From: Stramenopiles sp. TOSAG23-6
Taxonomy: Eukaryota > Sar
Assembly (NCBI GenBank): GCA_900128565.1
Contig: LT636223.1
Location: 1 to 12,051 of the forward strand
Direction: 5' to 3'
Length of the DNA stretch: 12,051 nucleotides
Made by a program: the position numbers and the translations under genes. Under the pieces are notes generated by a model. It saw only the letters and a list, made by a program, of their open reading frames with translations, was not told the DNA's origin and did no database searches. Below are positions 7,940 through 12,051 of the stretch, in pieces (position 1 is the stretch's first letter; each line of letters begins with the position of its first letter).

Positions 7940-9217
7940 CTAGACTATTGGTAAAATCATCTTAAATAAAGCTTCTGCGGTACGCTTATCAAAGTCATTA
8001 AAATGTCCTTCACAACAGACACGAGTTTCTCCTATTGTGATATCATTTAGTGACGTACAATTCCAGAAGACATATTCACCAATAGTTACACTATGTGATA
8101 TTGAAATTGACTTTAATGATGTGCAATTCTTGAAGGCACGATCGCCAATAGAACTAGTTGAACTATTCATTAAATTAATCGATTTTAATGATGAACAATT
8201 ACGGAAGGCATCTTCACCAATTCTAGTTGTACTTCTGGAAAATCGAATACTTACTAGTGATTTACATCCACTGAAAGCCATTGCACCAATACTAGTTATA
8301 TTTTTTGGCATTCGAATAGTTTTTAGTGATGAACAATTACGAAAGGTATCTTCAGGAATATTAGTTATACTATTAGGTAAATGAATCGACTCTAATGACG
8401 TGCAACCACGAAAGGCACTAATGCCAATGCTAGTTACGCTATTGGGTATTATAATAGTTTTCAATGATTTACAGTCACGAAAGGCCATTTCACCAATACT
8501 AGTTGTCCTATTTGATATTGAAATGTACTCTAGTGAAGTACAATGAAAGAATGCATATTCACCAATACTAGTTATACTTTTTGGCAACTGAATAGACTCC
8601 AAGGAATCACAATTATAGAAGGCACTTGTACGAATTTTGGTAATGCCATTTGGTATTGTAATAGATTTTAGTAATCTACAAGCATAAAAGGCATACTCAC
8701 CAATACTAACTACACTATTTGGCAATTGAATACACTTTAGAAATATGCAATCCTGGAAGGCGAAATCACCAATACTCAAAACTTTATGCTTTAAGTAGTC
8801 TTTAATAATTCCCAATGGTTCAATATTCAACTCACCTCCAGTTTCATATAAACGCCGCATACTACTTGATGTGTCTTGACACTCACAACACAGTAGCAAA
8901 CAAAGCATTTCTTGGACACTAGGATTAACCTCAGTCACTACTGTTAAACGTTTCTTATATTTACGATCAACGGTGACTACTCCTTCGCATGATACTCGAA
9001 TAAACTGATTTGTACGAATGGCTTGCAATTCTTTTTCATTTGTCTTTTTCCTCTTCTTTTTCCTCTTCTTTTTCCTCTTTTTTGTATTTTTACCTCGAGG
9101 ACCATTGCACGCCAATAATCTGTAAGATACTCGCCTTTTCTTCCCTTTTTTTTTATGTTTATTGTGCATTTCTGTAGAAGTAGAGCCAAATAGGGTATCC
9201 GTAATATATTTCATCAT
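7940..9217 (-). CDS. BspA-type leucine-rich-repeat protein with polybasic N-terminus
   Basis: Intronless, 425 residues, TAG stop. The first Met of the MMKY start is used. Residues about 18-65 are strongly basic (KKKGKKRR, then KKRKKKRKKKRKK), like a nuclear or nucleolar localisation signal or an RNA-binding tail. A Cys-containing middle part follows (LLLCCEC). The rest is about eleven repeats of roughly 23 residues with the LRR_5/BspA pattern IG-x2-AF-x2-C-x-SL-x2-I-x2-P-x-S(I/V)T-x. These repeats form a solenoid for protein contacts and are common in protists and bacteria; the partner is unknown. No signal peptide or membrane segment is seen, so it is probably intracellular. It contains none of the introns of its neighbours, which fits a recently amplified or acquired gene, though that is inference. 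Confidence 0.9.
   Translation of the reverse strand: MMKYITDTLFGSTSTEMHNKHKKKGKKRRVSYRLLACNGPRGKNTKKRKKKRKKKRKKTNEKELQAIRTNQFIRVSCEGVVTVDRKYKKRLTVVTEVNPSVQEMLCLLLCCECQDTSSSMRRLYETGGELNIEPLGIIKDYLKHKVLSIGDFAFQDCIFLKCIQLPNSVVSIGEYAFYACRLLKSITIPNGITKIRTSAFYNCDSLESIQLPKSITSIGEYAFFHCTSLEYISISNRTTSIGEMAFRDCKSLKTIIIPNSVTSIGISAFRGCTSLESIHLPNSITNIPEDTFRNCSSLKTIRMPKNITSIGAMAFSGCKSLVSIRFSRSTTRIGEDAFRNCSSLKSINLMNSSTSSIGDRAFKNCTSLKSISISHSVTIGEYVFWNCTSLNDITIGETRVCCEGHFNDFDKRTAEALFKMILPIV
9044..9079 (-). repeat. 12-bp repeat encoding the KKRK tract
   Basis: Three units of CTTTTTCCTCTT in tandem encode the polybasic KKRKKKRKKKRKK segment of the LRR protein. Confidence 0.85.
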
Positions 9218-9680
9218 AATGATGATTTATTTCTATATGCCATGCGTATCTCTCGCAATTAAACTTGTTCTTTGAACCAAGATTCCTTGCTAAATTAATC
9301 CAAAAGTTTAGGTAAATTTATCAAAAGCTACGGTATGAAAGACTTCGGCTATACCAAAAAGCGAAAAAAACGCACATTTTTCAAATTTTTTGAAACCGTA
9401 GAATTTTTGATTCAGCGTCAGCATGCATCAAATTACTTGTAGATATTGACTTACTAGCTACAACAACCAGTAAAGTACTGCTTAGGCCCAGTGACCGGCC
9501 AGTATTGTTGAAAGTGTAGCAAATACTATATTATATAGTATACCGTTGGATTTTGGTCATTATTTCAAATCAGAATAATAGTGTACTCTATCTACTGCAT
9601 TGATAGTAGCACAGTACAATAAAAGTGCAATAATCGAACCTTTTAGATAGTAGTGTAGTACTCACATCTTCATTTGGACA
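9218..9680. other. Intergenic region upstream of the LRR gene
   Basis: No recognisable gene. It should hold the LRR gene promoter. CCAGTAAAGT at 9467-9476 is the reverse complement of the ACTTTACTGG seen in the nucleoporin/RPC3 promoter region. A block at 9328-9401 has nested inverted repeats: CTACGGT with ACCGTAG, GGTAT with ATACC, and GCG with CGC around an A-run. It does not match a tRNA or a snRNA that I know. Confidence 0.5.
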
Positions 9681-9815
9681 ATGTTTAGTCGTTTTTCTCG
9701 CGTTTTTGGTCATCTGCAACAAACACTTCAGACAGTTGGAAAACAAGAGCCACTGCCTTGGCAATATGGCGTCGTGGTACTCGGTGGTGCGATAGGAATA
9801 TCCATTCTTACGTGA
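9681..9815 (+). CDS. Possible 44-residue single-span membrane protein
   Basis: ATG to TGA, 44 residues. The first part (MFSRFSRVFGHLQQTLQ) is basic and amphipathic, like a mitochondrial import signal. It is followed by EPLPWQYG and a hydrophobic stretch VVVLGGAIGISIL with a GxxxG pattern. This recalls small inner-membrane subunits of respiratory complexes or ATP synthase (subunit e has a similar GxxxG helix), but I cannot identify it. Base composition is more GC-rich than the surrounding spacer. The antisense frame over 9588-9827 has no family features. It could also be chance or one exon of a longer gene. Confidence 0.4.
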   Translation: MFSRFSRVFGHLQQTLQTVGKQEPLPWQYGVVVLGGAIGISILT

Positions 9816-10222
9816 CCGTGTCACCAAAAACCAAAGACACTGACATGCCGTTCCCCCGAGTCTTGTGAGTGTCCTCAGTGTTTCAACTCAGGAAATAAAT
9901 AGTTTTTCCTTGTATATTTTTCAGCCTTTTAGTTGTAATTTCAGTTGATGGGAGTATAGATCAAAACTTTATGAAAATTTGAACTCTCTGATGGAAAACT
10001 AAAACTAAAATTGTTTGATTTTGTGTAAATTAATGCAAATAAATTGTAGAAAAAAATAATAAAATTATATACAAATTTTATGTATCATGTAAACAACAAA
10101 TTCCATTTTTTTTTGCCATGATTTTCAACGTCAATGCCTTGAGCTCCATCATCTTGGTTTTACTTTTTGATTATTTCGTGATTTTCAACATCAATGCCTT
10201 GAGTTCCATCATCTTGGTTTTA
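9816..10222. other. Non-coding spacer with hairpin-capable segments
   Basis: No gene seen. GTGACCGTGTCAC at 9812-9824 is a perfect 5-bp inverted repeat overlapping the TGA of the small ORF. ACACTGA (9837-9843) pairs with TCAGTGT (9875-9881). From about 9890 the sequence is AT-rich and contains the 3' flank of the membrane-protein gene. Confidence 0.5.
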
Positions 10223-10252
10223 TCATCTTGGTTTTACTTTTTGATTATTCCG
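10119..10252 (-). repeat. Tandem duplication of the gene's tail and 3' flank
   Basis: A 60-bp unit (10119-10178) is repeated at 10179-10252, the second copy carrying an extra 14-bp duplication of the TCATCTTGGTTTTA motif. The second copy encodes the last residues (NNQKVKPR) and the TGA of the membrane protein; the first lies past the stop. The copies differ by a few substitutions. Confidence 0.85.
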
Positions 10253-12051
10253 TGACGTCATTTTTGTTTGTTGATTAGTGTTAGGATTATACAAGTGCAA
10301 TAGAAATATTGAAAAGATGCTAAAAATTCCTATTAAAACACCTAACAAGGAAGCTGTTATTGTACGTTTGAAGATGTATTTTGGAAAAATATTTCAAAAA
10401 AAAAAAAAAATCTTTTAGGTTTAGGTACAAAATTTACTATAAAAACAAAATTAGAATTTGAAAAAAAATAAAACATACATGCATCCTGATGTACCACTTC
10501 TGTCAGGTTGTTGTAACATTTGTGTTTTAATATCAAATGTGAATAAAAGATTGCCTTTATATCCTTTATTACATCCACAGATAGGTTCACTACAATGTTC
10601 ATATCTTTGTCCATTCTCCCTTGTCTTCACCGTAATTTTTTCAGTAGCACAAGTACATGACCAAGCAGATGCTTTATATATATACAAAGATGCAAACGAT
10701 TCAATTTCACCAGTACTAATAGCACTACATTTCAAATTTGTCCATCCATTAGCAGTCCATGTAGGAGTACCGCTATATCCACTAGCACATGAACAAGTAC
10801 CATTACCTGCAACAATATTGTCACCTACACATGTCGAAATAGCTGACGCGCAATTAGCAGGACTTTCCCATATTTCTTGATGTAAATATCCTAAATTGAT
10901 GGCAGCTGTCTTTTGGTCTGTTGTCAAAGAAGACCAAGGATCACACATAATCAAATCACCTGAAGTGAGTGGTGATAATATACAGCCATTACTTGTATCA
11001 GTAGCATTACATTCTCTAGTCAACTGAGTATTTTCAGAATTCACTGCTGTTATGTATTTTGGAAAAATATTAAAAAAAAATTCTAAAAAATTTGTTAGGT
11101 ACAAACTTTTTATAAAAAAAAAATTTAGACAAAAAATTGAAGAAAAATAAAACATACATTGTCCCAATCCATTGACCTTTTTCATTATACAATTTCTTCC
11201 CAATACGAAAATTTTTCTTTCTTTTAAAGTATGTCAATGCATCAACTGTAATCACAGAATTGTTACTAGTCTTGACTTCAACTCTTCCAAATTGAATGTC
11301 TTTTGTTGAATGTATTTTAGAAAAATATTTCAAAAAAAAATCTAAAAAAATTTGTTAGGTACAAAATTTCGTATGAAAAAAAATAAATTTTTTTGTAAAA
11401 AAAAATAAAACATACATTATACGCTGCATTCCATTCCGTCTTTGTCCAACCACCAACTTTAGTATTTCCATTGACTAATGTAAAAGTATCTTTTATTCGT
11501 AAATCAATTGCTTTATTACGACATCGATAAATATTACCATATATTGTGAAAATATATGTGAATATGTCCGAAACAAAAATCGTCAGAAAAAATCGTTGGG
11601 TACAAAAACAATTTTACAAAAAAAAAGTAGTGAAATTGAAATTGAAATTGAAATTGAAATTGAAATTGAAATTGAAATTAGAATGATGAAAACAAACACT
11701 AACACTCACTGTAATATAATCACAGCGAGTATCCGATTTACATTTAGATTTGTTATTGTTTAGCGTTTGACAACCTTCAAAGACTCCTTTTTGTTTTAGT
11801 GTGATTGAAGATTTAGTCATTGATTCAATCTCACCAATTGATTCTTCACCTCCATCGATACCACATTTATAGGACCACTTAATGTTATTATCATCTGGAT
11901 CGGTATTACATGAATATATTTTCATGTTTGGAGAAATTCGATTCATTGCATAAAAACCAGTGTAATTAATGATCATATCATGGATTTTGGAAAAATATTT
12001 CAAAAAAAAAAACTTAAATTTGTTAGGTACAAAATTGCGTACGAAAAAAAA
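10223..12051 (-). CDS. Cys-rich type I-like membrane protein, C-terminal 422 residues
   Basis: Exons 11979-11710, 11538-11416, 11309-11158, 11051-10479 and 10373-10223 join to 422 codons and TGA; the N-terminus lies outside. The family is not recognised. Seen (numbered from the window edge): many Cys and NxS/T sites, two GEIES segments that may mark an internal repeat, a W-x2-L-x3-Q-x2-AA-x2-LGY-x5-W motif at 221-243, an EGF-like C-x-C-x2-GY-x-G stretch (NGTCSCASGYSG), another CGCNKGYKG, then one membrane helix (about 377-401) and a short polar tail ending KVKPR. The layout implies an extracellular or lumenal Cys-rich domain anchored at its C-terminus, in the secretory pathway or at the surface. 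The motif with W and LGY is, in my recollection, repeated in marine protist proteins. Ligand unknown. Confidence 0.8.
10374..10478 (-). other. Membrane-protein intron, GT...AT type (last)
   Basis: Begins GTATGTTTTATTTTTT and ends TATTTTTCCAAAATACAT, 105 nt, phase 2. The box reads GTACCTAAACCTAAAAG, a variant with a partial duplication. The join AT|C gives an uninterrupted frame into the transmembrane exon. The exon ends CAT like the intron. The next AG (AATAACAG) is out of phase. Confidence 0.85.
11052..11157 (-). other. Membrane-protein intron, GT...AT type
   Basis: Begins GTATGTTTTATTTTTC and ends TATTTTTCCAAAATACAT, 106 nt, phase 2, one GTACCTAAC box. The exon ends AAT. The first two AGs after the end (AACAG and GCAG) are both out of phase, while AT|A keeps the frame. 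Confidence 0.85.
11310..11415 (-). other. Membrane-protein intron, GT...AT type
   Basis: Begins GTATGTTTTATTTTTT and ends TATTTTTCTAAAATACAT, 106 nt, phase 0, one GTACCTAAC box. The exon ends AAT and the next exon starts TCAACA. The first AG (ACAAAAG) is out of phase; the TAG just after the box would leave an in-frame stop. Confidence 0.85.
11539..11709 (-). other. Membrane-protein intron, GTGAGT start, AT end, with hexamer repeat
   Basis: Begins GTGAGTGTTAG and ends TTTTCACAATATAT, 171 nt, phase 0. The box is changed to GTACCCAAC. It holds eight units of a TGAAAT hexamer. The end block is degenerate compared with other members. Joining ACA to GGTAATATT keeps the frame; the first AG after the end is out of phase with this start, although an alternative GT four bases in would match it. 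Confidence 0.72.
11631..11679 (-). repeat. TGAAAT hexamer repeat inside an intron
   Basis: Eight tandem hexamers lie in the GTGAGT intron of the membrane-protein gene. They are non-coding and probably arose by slippage. Confidence 0.9.
11980..12051 (-). other. Intron, 3' part only, AT end
   Basis: The coding strand shows a GTACCTAAC box and an end block TATTTTTCCAAAATCCAT, followed by an exon starting GATATG. The 5' end lies outside the window. Confidence 0.8.

Noticed and set aside
7940-9217. Plus-strand open frame at 8037-8384 inside the LRR gene
   Set aside because: It is the antisense shadow of the regular LRR codon pattern, with no features of its own.
9588-9827. Minus-strand 79-residue frame opposite the small ORF
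   Set aside because: No signal peptide, membrane segment or known motif; the plus-strand frame has a more protein-like pattern.
1235-12051. The inserts as DNA-eliminated segments (ciliate-type IES) instead of introns
   Set aside because: Inverted ends and small flanking repeats fit, but the GTATGT start, the CTAAC box at a branch-point distance, and one clear GT-AG member favour RNA splicing. All three standard stops are also used. It is kept only as a minor alternative.

Overview
The window is nuclear DNA from an AT-rich, intron-bearing unicellular eukaryote. The species cannot be named from the sequence. Evidence for a protist: a split gene for the RNA polymerase III subunit RPC3/RPC82, an FSFG-repeat nucleoporin, a BspA-type leucine-rich-repeat protein, and a Cys-rich membrane protein with a W-L-Q-AA-LGY-W motif that I associate with marine protist proteins (from memory, unverified). 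TAA, TAG and TGA each end a different gene, so the standard code is likely. Short CCCTAA telomere-type runs suggest TTAGGG-type telomeres.

Layout. 1-4741 (minus): nucleoporin gene with one intron; its 3' end lies beyond the left edge. 4742-5003: divergent intergenic region. 5004-7808 (plus): RPC3/RPC82 in six exons and five introns. 7809-7939: short convergent spacer with four 12-bp repeats. 7940-9217 (minus): intronless LRR protein. 9218-10222: mostly non-coding, with one possible 44-residue ORF. 10223-12051 (minus): last five exons of a type I-like membrane protein whose N-terminus lies beyond the right edge.

The most striking system is the intron family. Nine of the ten complete introns, plus one partial, appear to end in AT (mostly ACAT) rather than AG. 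Most start GTATGTTTT, nearly all carry one or two GTACCTAAC branch-point-like boxes, and most end in a conserved TATTTTTCCAAAATACAT block. GTAT near the 5' end is complementary to ATAC near the 3' end, and the upstream exon often ends in AT like the intron. In six of the nine, the first AG after the block would break the reading frame; in the RPC3 gene, comparison with the animal protein as I recall it also favours the AT boundary. One RPC3 intron with the same box is an ordinary GT-AG intron. This looks like an introner-like family spread through three unrelated genes, spliced with an unusual 3' boundary. A DNA-excision origin is a less likely alternative.

The genes do not form a pathway. 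The nucleoporin acts at the pore, RPC3 in Pol III transcription, and the membrane protein probably at a membrane or the cell surface. What they share is genome style: 12-bp tandem repeats, telomere-type AACCCT runs read as Asn-Pro, and the intron family.
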